From: Candidatus Blautia intestinigallinarum
GTDB lineage: Bacteria > Bacillota > Clostridia > Lachnospirales > Lachnospiraceae
Length of the DNA stretch: 64,000 nt
Direction of reading: 5' to 3'
NCBI GenBank assembly: GCA_019112635.1
Contig: DXIX01000028.1
Location: 47,971-111,970 of the forward strand
In this document: piece by piece, positions 18,721-26,612 of the stretch
Layout: every line of letters begins with the position of its first letter
How positions within the stretch are numbered: position 1 is the first letter of the stretch
Notes under the pieces: model-generated
What the model saw: only the letters and a program-made list of their open reading frames with translations
Database searches by the model: none
What the model was told of the DNA's origin: nothing
Translations under genes and position numbers: made by a program

Positions 18721-21171
18721 TTATGCCATACTGTACTCCCTTTCCGACACCGTCAGGTGAATCTCTCCCTCCTGTCCCACTGCTGTGAGCAGTTCTTCGG
18801 AATGGAAATCATCTCTGAGCATCTCATCTGCAACCATATTCTGAAGCGTGGACTGGATGGTTCTGCGCAGAGGCCGTGCCCCGTACACGGGATCATACCC
18901 CTTCTCCACCAGCACATCAATGGCACTGTCCTCCACCTTCAGATGGATTCCCTGTCTGTTCATCCTCTCAGAGAACTGCCGGATCATATGAACCGCAATC
19001 TTGCGCACATCCTCTCTCTCCAGCTGATGAAATACCAAAATATCGTCCAGCCGGTTCAGAAATTCAGGCTGGAATGTACGCTTCACTTCTTCCATCACCT
19101 TGCTGCGGATCTCTTCAATACTTCTGGTCTCCCGCTGCTCGCTCTCCTGGGCGAATCCCAGAGAACTTCTCCCCTGTATATCCCTTGCCCCCACATTGGA
19201 GGTGAGAACAATGATGGTATTCTTGAAGCTGACGGTCCGTCCCTGGGAATCGGTGAGACGCCCGTCATCCATAATCTGAAGCAGTGCGTTCCACACATCC
19301 GGATGCGCTTTCTCAATCTCATCAAACAGAACAATGCTATATGGTTTCTTCCTCACCTGCTCCGTGAGTTGTCCGCCTTCCTCATAGCCCACATATCCTG
19401 GCGGTGAGCCAATCAATTTAGATACTGTGTAAGACTCCATATACTCTGACATATCCAGCCGGATAATAGCATTCTCATCCTGGAACAGAGCGTCCGCCAG
19501 AGTCCGGCACAGCTCCGTCTTGCCTACCCCCGTCGGTCCCAGGAACAGAAACGATCCCATTGGACGGTTGGGATCTGCCACACCGGTCCGCCCTCTGCGG
19601 ATAGCCCTTGCCACAGCCGTCACCGCTTCATCCTGTCCGATCACCCGCTCATGAAGAGTCTTCTCCAGGTTGCGGAGCCGCTGAGTCTCATCCTGAGTCA
19701 GCATAGTTACCGGTATTCCCGTCCACATGGATACCACCTGGGCGATATCCTCCTTGCCCACGCTTCCGTTTTGCTCCTGTCTCCAGATTCGTTTCTTCTC
19801 TTTCAGCTCATTTTGAAGTTCTTTCTGTCTGTCACGCAGCACCGCGGCCTTCTCATACTCCTGTGCGTCCGCGGCCTCCTTCTTCTCTCTTCCCACAGTA
19901 TGAATCTCATCTTCGATCACCTGCAGATAGGGCGGAATCTCCATGCTCTTGGTACGGATCCTGGACGCTGCCTCATCAATCAGATCAATCGCTTTGTCCG
20001 GCAGAAATCTGTCCGGAATATACCTCACAGACAGTTCCACCGCCGCACGGACCGCTTCGTCTGTGATTTTCAAATGATGGAACTCCTCGTAAGTCTGCTT
20101 AAGCCCCTGGAGAATCTCTATGGCATCCTCCTGGCCGGGTTCCTCCACCATCACAGGCTGAAACCTTCTCTCCAGAGCCGCATCCTTCTCGATATGCTTC
20201 CGGTATTCCGACAGCGTAGTCGCGCCGATGATCCGCACTTTTCCCCTGGCAAGAACCGGTTTCAGAATATTGGCCGCATCCATGGCCTCACTTCCGCCTG
20301 CCCCGGCACCCATGATGGTATGCAGTTCATCCAGAAACAGAATCACATTCTCCTGAGATTCCGCTTCCTTTAGAAACGCTTTCATACGTTCCTCAAAATC
20401 TCCACGGAATTTAGTCCCGGATATCATCCCTACCAGATCCACCTCAATAATTTTATAATCCTTCAGATTCTCCGGGATATGGCCGACAGCAATTCTCTGG
20501 GCAAGTCCCTCGATGATTGCTGTCTTTCCCACACCTGGCTCTCCCACCAGGACCGGATTGTTCTTCGTCCTCCTGGAGAGAATCTGAACCAGGCGTTCCA
20601 CCACATTCTCCCGGCCGATCATCGGGTCAAATTCTCCTTCTGAAGCCTTCTGGGTGATATCTTCCCCATATTTCAAAAGGGCAGATTCTTCCTTCTCTTC
20701 CTCCGCGGCGGCCGTCTCCTGTGAATCTTCCCATCCGCTCTCGCTCTGGAAATCTTTCTGAATCTCATGAAGGTCGATATCCAGCGAAAGCAAAAGCTGG
20801 GCTGCCGCACTCTCCTCGGTCTCAATCAGTCCCCACAGCAAGTCTTCCGGCTCCGTCTTCTCATGTCCCAGATGATTGGCGTGTACCTCTGAAAGATGCA
20901 AAACCTCATCCGCCTCCTCAGAAATCTGAATGGCCCTCGGTCTGCCTTCTTCCACGATACTTCTGTCATATTTACTTATGTATTTCTCTATCAGCTTATC
21001 GTCCACTCCGTATTTTCTGAGAAATTCTCCTGTATGTCCACCGCTGCGGCTCAAAGCCCACAGGAAATGTTCACTTCCCACGAAGCCATGTCCTTTGCGC
21101 AGTGCGAACTGGAGCGCACTCTGAAAAATCTGCAGCGTCCGCTGGCTGTACGCCCCCAAATTAATTCTCAT
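18721..21171 (-). CDS. clpC: ATP-dependent Clp protease ATPase subunit ClpC
   Basis: AAA+ unfoldase, 816 residues, that feeds substrates to ClpP. There is an N-terminal double Clp-N repeat (1-145), AAA domain 1 with Walker [10 protein letters not shown] and Walker B LFLDE, a middle domain with a UVR-like helix pair, and AAA domain 2 with GPTGVGKTE and the C-terminal ClpB_D2 small domain. An AAGGAGG sits before ATG 21171, and the gene overlaps the end of its upstream partner by 11 bases. ClpC handles stress-damaged and regulatory proteins in Firmicutes. The usual ctsR and mcsB neighbours are absent here. Confidence 0.95.
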   Translation of the reverse strand: MRINLGAYSQRTLQIFQSALQFALRKGHGFVGSEHFLWALSRSGGHTGEFLRKYGVDDKLIEKYISKYDRSIVEEGRPRAIQISEEADEVLHLSEVHANHLGHEKTEPEDLLWGLIETEESAAAQLLLSLDIDLHEIQKDFQSESGWEDSQETAAAEEEKEESALLKYGEDITQKASEGEFDPMIGRENVVERLVQILSRRTKNNPVLVGEPGVGKTAIIEGLAQRIAVGHIPENLKDYKIIEVDLVGMISGTKFRGDFEERMKAFLKEAESQENVILFLDELHTIMGAGAGGSEAMDAANILKPVLARGKVRIIGATTLSEYRKHIEKDAALERRFQPVMVEEPGQEDAIEILQGLKQTYEEFHHLKITDEAVRAAVELSVRYIPDRFLPDKAIDLIDEAASRIRTKSMEIPPYLQVIEDEIHTVGREKKEAADAQEYEKAAVLRDRQKELQNELKEKKRIWRQEQNGSVGKEDIAQVVSMWTGIPVTMLTQDETQRLRNLEKTLHERVIGQDEAVTAVARAIRRGRTGVADPNRPMGSFLFLGPTGVGKTELCRTLADALFQDENAIIRLDMSEYMESYTVSKLIGSPPGYVGYEEGGQLTEQVRKKPYSIVLFDEIEKAHPDVWNALLQIMDDGRLTDSQGRTVSFKNTIIVLTSNVGARDIQGRSSLGFAQESEQRETRSIEEIRSKVMEEVKRTFQPEFLNRLDDILVFHQLEREDVRKIAVHMIRQFSERMNRQGIHLKVEDSAIDVLVEKGYDPVYGARPLRRTIQSTLQNMVADEMLRDDFHSEELLTAVGQEGEIHLTVSEREYSMA

Positions 21172-21529
21172 GGGAACACACCTCCTTTTTCATAACCGCA
21201 ATATCATCCCGCAGTTTCGCAGCCTCCTCGTAATCTTCCTGTTCCGCTGCCTGTTCCAGCCTGAACTGGAGCACTTTCAGCTTTCTCTCCTTTTTCAGCT
21301 CTTCCTGGGCGCTCTCCGGGAATGCCCGGTAACCAAGCTTTCTCGGCTCCGGCTTGCCCGGCCACCATCCGGAATAATTTTTAAAAGCTTCTTCCTGACC
21401 GGATGCTTTCGCCTGCTCCCACACCTTATTCAGACAATCCTGACAGATGGAGATCTGATACTGCACACCCATATAATTTACATAGAACACCTTATCGGCA
21501 TCTCTTTGATTACAAAACTGACACTTCAT
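21161..21529 (-). CDS. McsA-like zinc/UVR-domain protein
   Basis: 122 residues. The N-terminal half has two zinc-type pairs, CQFC (about 3-6) and CQDC (about 30-33), and the C-terminal half has a UvrB/UvrC motif (QEDYEEAAKLRDDI). This is the layout of McsA, the activator of the arginine kinase McsB, but shorter than typical McsA, which has four CxxC pairs. ATG 21529 follows GAGGTG; an in-frame GTG at 21550 is an alternative. The partner McsB is not encoded next to it, so a role as a direct ClpC adaptor is plausible (inference). Confidence 0.8.
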   Translation of the reverse strand: MKCQFCNQRDADKVFYVNYMGVQYQISICQDCLNKVWEQAKASGQEEAFKNYSGWWPGKPEPRKLGYRAFPESAQEELKKERKLKVLQFRLEQAAEQEDYEEAAKLRDDIAVMKKEVCSHEN

Positions 21530-21602
21530 ATAAAAATTCACCTCTTCCACTCCGCGAGGATGCGCAGAGATAAAGTAAAAATTAAATAGTTAAGTTTTTA
21601 AT

Positions 21603-21631
21603 AATATAGCACATAACAATATAAGTGTCAA
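21603..21631 (-). promoter_or_regulatory. clpC operon promoter
   Basis: Near-consensus TTGACA (21626-21631), 17-base spacer, TATATT (21603-21608). I see no CtsR-type heptad repeat around it. The leader contains a 7-bp hairpin (CTCTGCG/CGCGGAG around 21548-21570). Confidence 0.8.
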
Positions 21632-21677
21632 TATATTTGCAGAATTCACAGAAAAATCACAGGTTTTCCTGCGAAAT

Positions 21678-21722
21678 AAAAAAGATACCAGCCCGCTTTT
21701 TTCGCCGACCGGTATCTTTTTT
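21678..21722 (-). terminator. Terminator of the Asp/Ser-repeat lipoprotein gene
   Basis: AAAAAAGATACC pairs with GGTATCTTTTTT around a GC-rich inner section, with U-runs on both sides; placed just after the lipoprotein stop. Confidence 0.85.
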
Positions 21723-21767
21723 CAACACAAAACAACGATTTTAGAAATCAATCATCTTATGAAGGGC

Positions 21768-22097
21768 TTAATAGGTATCTGCTGTGCTCTCGCTGTCTGT
21801 GCTGCTATCTGTACTGCTGCTGTCACTGTCATCACTCAGACTGGTACTGCTTTCCGTACTCTCATCTGTGTCATCCGAACTATAACTGTCACTCGTATCA
21901 CTGCTGTCGGTATCATCAGAACTATAGCTGCCCGTATCACTTTCAGTATCATCAGAACTATAGCTGCTCGTATCACTTTCGCTTTCTGTGCTGGTACTGT
22001 CCTCACTGTCTGAACCGCAGCCTGCGAAGGCTCCGATACACAAAACTGCCACGCATGTTGCTGCAAATAATCTCAGATATCTTCTCTTGTCTCTCAT
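21768..22097 (-). CDS. Asp/Ser/Thr-rich repeat lipoprotein
   Basis: 109 residues. A lipoprotein signal peptide ends at the lipobox FAGC (about residues 24-27). Everything after it is low complexity, almost only S, D, T and E, with the unit YSSDDT occurring three times (about 45-80). The DNA encoding it has matching imperfect tandem repeats of about 36 bases (roughly 21893-21985). AAAGGAG precedes the ATG. The product should be a disordered, strongly acidic polymer anchored on the outer face of the membrane. Its repeats recall SD repeats of staphylococcal Clf/Sdr adhesins but without any adhesive domain. Function unknown. Confidence 0.75.
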   Translation of the reverse strand: MRDKRRYLRLFAATCVAVLCIGAFAGCGSDSEDSTSTESESDTSSYSSDDTESDTGSYSSDDTDSSDTSDSYSSDDTDESTESSTSLSDDSDSSSTDSSTDSESTADTY

Positions 22098-22214
22098 AAA
22101 TTGCTCCTTTCTGCGAAAACAATTCTCTGCTTTTCTTTAACAAGATCAAGTATACCTACGATTTGTGACTGCTTTTTGATCATTTTCCGATTTTTCTGTG
22201 AAAATACGCTTAGT

Positions 22215-22697
22215 TTAGTCGCCTGCACACAGCACAATCACACGCTGGGGAGTCGTCTGAGGCGGAAGACTGCGGGTCGTGGAAGTATAGTACACCAGAA
22301 GATCCGAATTCCCCGGACTGCATAAGAAGCGCTGTCCGTTCATCGTCTCCACATTCGTCATGGGTGACAGATTCAAGGTCAAGGACTGATCCGCCGCTGT
22401 CAGATTCTCATCAAAATAACCAAGCGCCACATCCTGATTTCTTCTCAGAACCGTAACAATCTCTGCCTGATATCTGGGTGGATAGACAGCCGGGACAGGA
22501 AGATTTCCATCGTAAAATGCCGCGATCCGCATCCCCCGGCGAAGCCTCACCCGGTCTATCACAACCGTATCCCCAGATACAATCAGATTCACCATCCCTT
22601 CTCCAGTCCGAACAGTCAGCATCTGTGTACAGCAGGATTCTCCCACTTGAATATTGTGGATCACTCCAATGATTTTCCGGTAAGAAGAATAGTCCAT
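22215..22697 (-). CDS. Conserved hypothetical protein, OB-fold-like
   Basis: 160 residues, no signal peptide or membrane segment. The pattern of short beta strands with a VIVSGDTVVID-like core, then a GMRIAAFYDGNLPVPAVYPPRY block, suggests a small beta barrel. I do not recognise the family with confidence. AAAGGAA lies 10 bases before ATG 22697. It is on the same strand as DUF2284 and the RACo-type gene and 60 bases downstream of the former, so it could be in the same transcript. No function is proposed. Confidence 0.6.
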   Translation of the reverse strand: MDYSSYRKIIGVIHNIQVGESCCTQMLTVRTGEGMVNLIVSGDTVVIDRVRLRRGMRIAAFYDGNLPVPAVYPPRYQAEIVTVLRRNQDVALGYFDENLTAADQSLTLNLSPMTNVETMNGQRFLCSPGNSDLLVYYTSTTRSLPPQTTPQRVIVLCAGD

Positions 22698-22757
22698 AGC
22701 AAAAAATTCCTTTTTTTCTTAGCATATGTGTCTTACCGGGAAATGTGTGCTCTGGCA

Positions 22758-23306
22758 TCAGGCAATCAGAAAACAGCTGGTATAAGCGATCGTGCAAGGA
22801 CCATAATAATAAGGAAGCTGGTTATCCTGGCAAACCTGGGTCACCAGCATCCCGTAAGCCTCCATGGAAGCAAAGCTCTGACCAGGAAAACGGCAGGGCT
22901 CATCCGGATAAGTACAGGAAACACACTTGGTACAAGCCCCTGCGCCGATAGCCAGCATTTCTGGATAAACCGGACGCAGCAGCTTCTCCAGTTCCACAAA
23001 ATGCTTTTTGTGGGCACTCTCCGCCTCCATCATTCCCTCTCCATCCAGAGAATCCTCCAACTCTCCCACCGTCTGAACAAGAATTCCCCATTGATACCGG
23101 CGAATTTTCTTCTCACATTCTTCCAGGCTTCCACAGGCCGGAGGGCAGTTCCAGCTTTTGTCATACATATGGCAGGAATTGCTGGCACACATCTGCCGTA
23201 CTTCCGGCATCAGCTGAATGGTGGACACATCCAGAAACGCCGCATGTGTAAACCCTGTCTCTTCTGCCATCTTCTTCAGTCTCTCAAATTCCTCGTTCTT
23301 TGTCAC
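22758..23306 (-). CDS. DUF2284 metal-binding protein
   Basis: 182 residues. It contains the DUF2284 signature: a cysteine-rich pattern including C-x4-C...SWNCPPACG near residues 40-58 and a second cluster C-x2-C-x2-C in ACTKCVSC with TYPDEPCRFP (about 125-145). Such proteins are predicted metal or iron-sulfur binders often found beside anaerobic methyl- and corrinoid metabolism genes. The GTG start at 23306 directly follows the TAA of the RACo-type gene with no gap, and GGAGGAAGG lies inside that gene end, so translation is coupled. Confidence 0.8.
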   Translation of the reverse strand: MTKNEEFERLKKMAEETGFTHAAFLDVSTIQLMPEVRQMCASNSCHMYDKSWNCPPACGSLEECEKKIRRYQWGILVQTVGELEDSLDGEGMMEAESAHKKHFVELEKLLRPVYPEMLAIGAGACTKCVSCTYPDEPCRFPGQSFASMEAYGMLVTQVCQDNQLPYYYGPCTIAYTSCFLIA

Positions 23307-24908
23307 TTATCCTTCCTCCTCATCTTGTTCCGGAAATTCCAGCTCGTCCACAAAGCAATCCTGAAATTCCGGGATCACCGCTAATTCCAGAAAATCCACG
23401 TTACTCATAAGAATCTTTGTCTTCTCCATCTCTCCTCGGTTCAAAAGTGCCAGCTTCGCGCCTTCCCCGGCCGCATTTCCCACTGGAACCACTCTGTTCC
23501 TGAGTTCCGGGGGAAGAAGACCGATGTCACAGGCACTCTTTGGGTCCATATAATTGCCGAAAGCACCTGCTATGTAGACTGTCTGAATCTGTTCATGGGA
23601 AATTCCCAGCTCCCGCTCCATGAGAAGAATGCCTGCCGAGATTGCCCCCTTCGCCAGCTGCACTTCCCGGATATCCTTCTGTGTCAGATAGACAGAATCC
23701 TCCTGCGGATCAAAAAGAAATACCGGCTTCCCATCCCGCATGGCCAGATGTTCGCTCCAAGTTTTCTTTTCCCGTGCTGCCTCTTCTGGAGTGAGCAGAC
23801 GTCCGGATGACTCCATCAAACCGGCACAAAGCAGGCAGGCAATGGTATCAATCAGACCGGAGCCGCAGATCCCAACAGGATTTCCCCCTCCGATCACAGA
23901 GTAATGAAATCCACGCTCATTCCATGTCACATGATCGATAGCTCCCTGGGCGCCCCGCATACCGCATTCAATCTTCGCTCCCTCAAAAGCCGGCCCTGCC
24001 GCTGTGGAACAACAGATCAGCCTCTCTCTATTTCCCAGAACCAGTTCCCCATTCGTTCCGATGTCAAGCATCAATGTAATCTCTTCTTTCTGATCCGGCT
24101 GAATCGTGAGGATACATCCCATCGTGTCCGCTCCTACAAAACCTGCAATCACCGGAAGAAACATCAGCTCTCCCTGGGGATGGATGTGAATCTGATATTT
24201 TGCAGCCTGATCCCGGATCAATCCCCTCTGATAGGGCTCATAGGGGGCACGCACCAGGGAATCCATGGGATACTGGAAAAAGATATGGTGCATACAGGTA
24301 TTCCCCACCAGACAGATCTGTATGATCCTCTCCCTGTCAATTCCAGCCTTACGGCTCAGTTCCCCGATCAACTCATCAATTGCCCCGTGAATACAATCCG
24401 CCAGTTCCCGGCTTCCATGTTCCAGATTATAGTTGGCCCTGGAGATCACATCTGCTCCATAGGCCGCCTGAGGATTCAGGCTGCTGGCCGTACACAGCTG
24501 CTCCCCATTCGCTCCGTCCAGCAGATAAGCGGCAATGGTCGTCGTTCCAATGTCAAAAGCCGCCAGATAATAATTTTCCAAACTGTCCAGGTCAATATTC
24601 TCCGGGAGAGAAGGCGCATAGGAAACCTTCCGGATACTGGACGTGGTCAAAATACGATGATTCCCCGCACTTTTCCCAATATCCACCCAGAGATCCGAAG
24701 TAATCTTTGTCTGACAAGCTTTGACCTCCTGCCAGCTGTCGCCATCCGGCGATATTCTCACCAGGCATTTTCCACAGGTCCCCTGCCCGCCGCAGGGTGC
24801 ATCCAGAAAAATCCCCGCCTGTTTCAGAGCTTCCATAAGCGTCTGCTGTCCTGTCACATCTGCCGTCCGATTGTCTTGAAGAAAAGTAAGTCTAAATGTC
24901 TGTCTCAT
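23307..24908 (-). CDS. RACo-type corrinoid activation protein (2Fe-2S plus ASKHA ATPase)
   Basis: About 533 residues. The N-terminal ferredoxin domain has C-x5-C-x2-C (APCGGQGTCGKC) and a later cysteine for a 2Fe-2S cluster. The long remainder is the DUF4445 actin-like ATPase with FDIGTTT (phosphate 1), LDIGTNGEL, GNTCMHH and GICGSG motifs. Such proteins use ATP and a low-potential electron to return inactive Co(II) corrinoid to Co(I) in methyltransferase systems. ATG 24908 has GGAGG six bases upstream; a TTG at 24914 is weaker. No corrinoid protein or methyltransferase gene of the MtaB/MtvB type lies beside it, so its client is unknown. Confidence 0.88.
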   Translation of the reverse strand: MRQTFRLTFLQDNRTADVTGQQTLMEALKQAGIFLDAPCGGQGTCGKCLVRISPDGDSWQEVKACQTKITSDLWVDIGKSAGNHRILTTSSIRKVSYAPSLPENIDLDSLENYYLAAFDIGTTTIAAYLLDGANGEQLCTASSLNPQAAYGADVISRANYNLEHGSRELADCIHGAIDELIGELSRKAGIDRERIIQICLVGNTCMHHIFFQYPMDSLVRAPYEPYQRGLIRDQAAKYQIHIHPQGELMFLPVIAGFVGADTMGCILTIQPDQKEEITLMLDIGTNGELVLGNRERLICCSTAAGPAFEGAKIECGMRGAQGAIDHVTWNERGFHYSVIGGGNPVGICGSGLIDTIACLLCAGLMESSGRLLTPEEAAREKKTWSEHLAMRDGKPVFLFDPQEDSVYLTQKDIREVQLAKGAISAGILLMERELGISHEQIQTVYIAGAFGNYMDPKSACDIGLLPPELRNRVVPVGNAAGEGAKLALLNRGEMEKTKILMSNVDFLELAVIPEFQDCFVDELEFPEQDEEEG

Positions 24909-24986
24909 ATCCAACCTCCGTTCCTATAAAACAGTTATACCACAACCACCCGGCAGATGAAAGTATTTCCGCAAATTCCACCCCTG

Positions 24987-26159
24987 TCATCGGCTTTGGG
25001 AATCTTTCCGTTCATACATTTTCGTCACAGGCAAAATACTCATTCCGGCAATCCATGAGATCACCACTGCCGCCAAAAACATCTTTTTCCCCGAAAATCC
25101 AGATACCAACAGTGCGGACAGAAACTGGCCCAAAAACATGGCCATGGTACACAGGCTGATGTTGGTTCCCTTATTCTTTGGAGTGCTCTTTCTCACAACC
25201 AGGCTGTTAAAGAGAGGAGTGGAAAGCCCGAATCCTGCTCCGGCCAGTAACACCGCAGCTCCCAGTGCTGCTATATGTCCTGACAGAAAATAGATGAGAA
25301 ATGCCGCGCCATAACAGAAAAACGCAATCACCAGACAATTTTTCTCGTGTATCTTCGCGACAATTTTAGGCATCACACCTGCGGCCAGCACAGCAACCAG
25401 ATCCAGAACCGCCAAATAATATCCCGTGAAGGACGGACTATACCCCAGATCATTCTGCAGATAGATCGGCAGGGACACCATCGCTGTGAAAAACATCAGC
25501 ATGCCAAAAAATGCAATCAGCAGTACCAGCCAGACCGGAACTCCCTGCTGCTGGAAAGAATCCTGTGTATCCTGCACCTCTTCCTCTGCTTTTCCACATT
25601 TCGGTACGAATAACAGCAGCATGAAAAATGCCACGAAACCCAACGCATAAATAAAAAACGGATATCGCCATGAAAAACCTGCCAGCATACCGCTGATACT
25701 CAGGAAAATCACACCTCCCAGTTCCATCGACATTCCCTGCAGGGCAATCATTTTCAGCTGCTTCTCTCCTTGAAAGAACACGGTAATCAACGCCACACCT
25801 GCGCTCATAATCGCCGCGGTAGCCGCCCCCAGAAGAAACCTGTCGGCAAAAATTGCCGCTGCATTGGGCATGAAAGCCCCTGCCACACCAAACAATCCAT
25901 AGAACAAAAGTCCAAAGAATGCCGTATAATATGGTCCCTTCTTGTCTATCAGTTTTCCAAACAGCAGTGCCGTGGCCGTCACCCCGAGAGCCGGCGCGGT
26001 GACAAGCCATGACGCATAATTTCCAAGACCGTACACCTCCCCCAATTCCGGCAACGCAGGAGTGATCGCATTGCCGACCATCACCGTCAGACTGCTCGCC
26101 AGCATAATAGCCACGACTCCTGGTATTCCGATTTGCTTTTTTCTTCCTTTCTTTTTCAT
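24987..26159 (-). CDS. MFS transporter under an FMN-riboswitch-like leader
   Basis: 390 residues, twelve predicted membrane helices, with the MFS loop 2-3 motif GKLIDKKGP and a central cytoplasmic loop rich in acidic residues near 195-210. It looks like a DHA-type drug exporter. AAGGAG precedes ATG 26159. Its leader (26160-26445) contains a promoter, an FMN-riboswitch-like aptamer and a strong terminator, so expression is probably ligand-controlled. FMN riboswitches normally govern riboflavin synthesis or import genes; here an exporter-like gene is controlled and the aptamer is atypical, which hints at a flavin-like or toxic ligand (inference). Confidence 0.88.
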   Translation of the reverse strand: MKKKGRKKQIGIPGVVAIMLASSLTVMVGNAITPALPELGEVYGLGNYASWLVTAPALGVTATALLFGKLIDKKGPYYTAFFGLLFYGLFGVAGAFMPNAAAIFADRFLLGAATAAIMSAGVALITVFFQGEKQLKMIALQGMSMELGGVIFLSISGMLAGFSWRYPFFIYALGFVAFFMLLLFVPKCGKAEEEVQDTQDSFQQQGVPVWLVLLIAFFGMLMFFTAMVSLPIYLQNDLGYSPSFTGYYLAVLDLVAVLAAGVMPKIVAKIHEKNCLVIAFFCYGAAFLIYFLSGHIAALGAAVLLAGAGFGLSTPLFNSLVVRKSTPKNKGTNISLCTMAMFLGQFLSALLVSGFSGKKMFLAAVVISWIAGMSILPVTKMYERKDSQSR

Positions 26160-26260
26160 CGAAAACTCCTTTCCCTACCTGATGCCGGCCCGAATCCCGC
26201 GCCAAGGCTCCCAAGCGAATCTTAAGAGAAAAAGACCTCCTGCCAGCCGATTTTGAGCCG

Positions 26261-26287
26261 AAAAAAAAGACATCTACGTCAGATGCC
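26261..26287 (-). terminator. Riboswitch expression-platform terminator
   Basis: In the minus-strand transcript GGCATCT pairs with AGATGTC around GACGT, followed by eight U residues (26261-26268). It lies between the aptamer and the MFS start. Upstream GGATGC (26323-26328) could pair with GCATCT to give an antiterminator. Confidence 0.8.
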
Positions 26288-26339
26288 TTCCTGTCTCTTC
26301 CAAAAAATGAGAGTCAAAAAAAGCATCCAAGCTGCTTCC

Positions 26340-26441
26340 TTTCTCCTCTCATCCAGACTTTACTGTCGGCTCCGGGCTTTGACCGGATTAGCTTTCGCTC
26401 GCGGGCTACACCGCCGGTAGAATATATTCTTTTAGAAGAAA
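26340..26441 (-). ncRNA. FMN riboswitch-like aptamer, variant 5' half
   Basis: The 3' three quarters match the RFN element: ACCGGCGGT, AGCCCGCGAGC, an UCCGG/CCGGA hairpin, then GCCGACAGTAAAGTC and TGGATGAGAG. A closing helix P1 forms between UUUCUUCU (26434-26441) and AGGAGAAA (26340-26347). Between P1 and ACCGGCGG the canonical GGGGCAGGGUGAAAUUCCC is replaced by AAAAGAAUAUAUUC. The promoter lies just upstream, so no missing 5' part is hidden. Class assignment is firm for the 3' half; ability to bind FMN is doubtful. Confidence 0.8.
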
Positions 26442-26451
26442 TATGAAAATA

Positions 26452-26480
26452 ATTATAATCTGGAAAATTCTAAAAGTCAA
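26452..26480 (-). promoter_or_regulatory. Promoter of the riboswitch-MFS unit
   Basis: TTGACT (26475-26480), 17-base spacer, TATAAT (26452-26457). Transcription would begin near 26445, just before the 5' strand of aptamer helix P1. Confidence 0.85.
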
Positions 26481-26541
26481 TACGATCCCCCCATTTCGCA
26501 GCGTCTCTCCCGCGGCTGCCTCGAATATTCAGAAGAAAGTA

Positions 26542-26570
26542 TGGACAAAAAAAGAAGAGCAATCTATAAT
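26542..26570 (+). promoter_or_regulatory. Promoter of the plus-strand MATE gene
   Basis: TGGACA (26542-26547), 17-base spacer, TATAAT (26565-26570), 42 bases before the ATG. Confidence 0.8.
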
Positions 26571-26612
26571 AGGATAGCAAAATATCGAATCATTCCGTAA
26601 GGAGTATTTTTT

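Noticed and set aside
21890-21990. Possible CRISPR-like array
   Set aside because: The regular repeats encode YSSDDT units of the lipoprotein; there are no unique spacers and no cas genes in the window.
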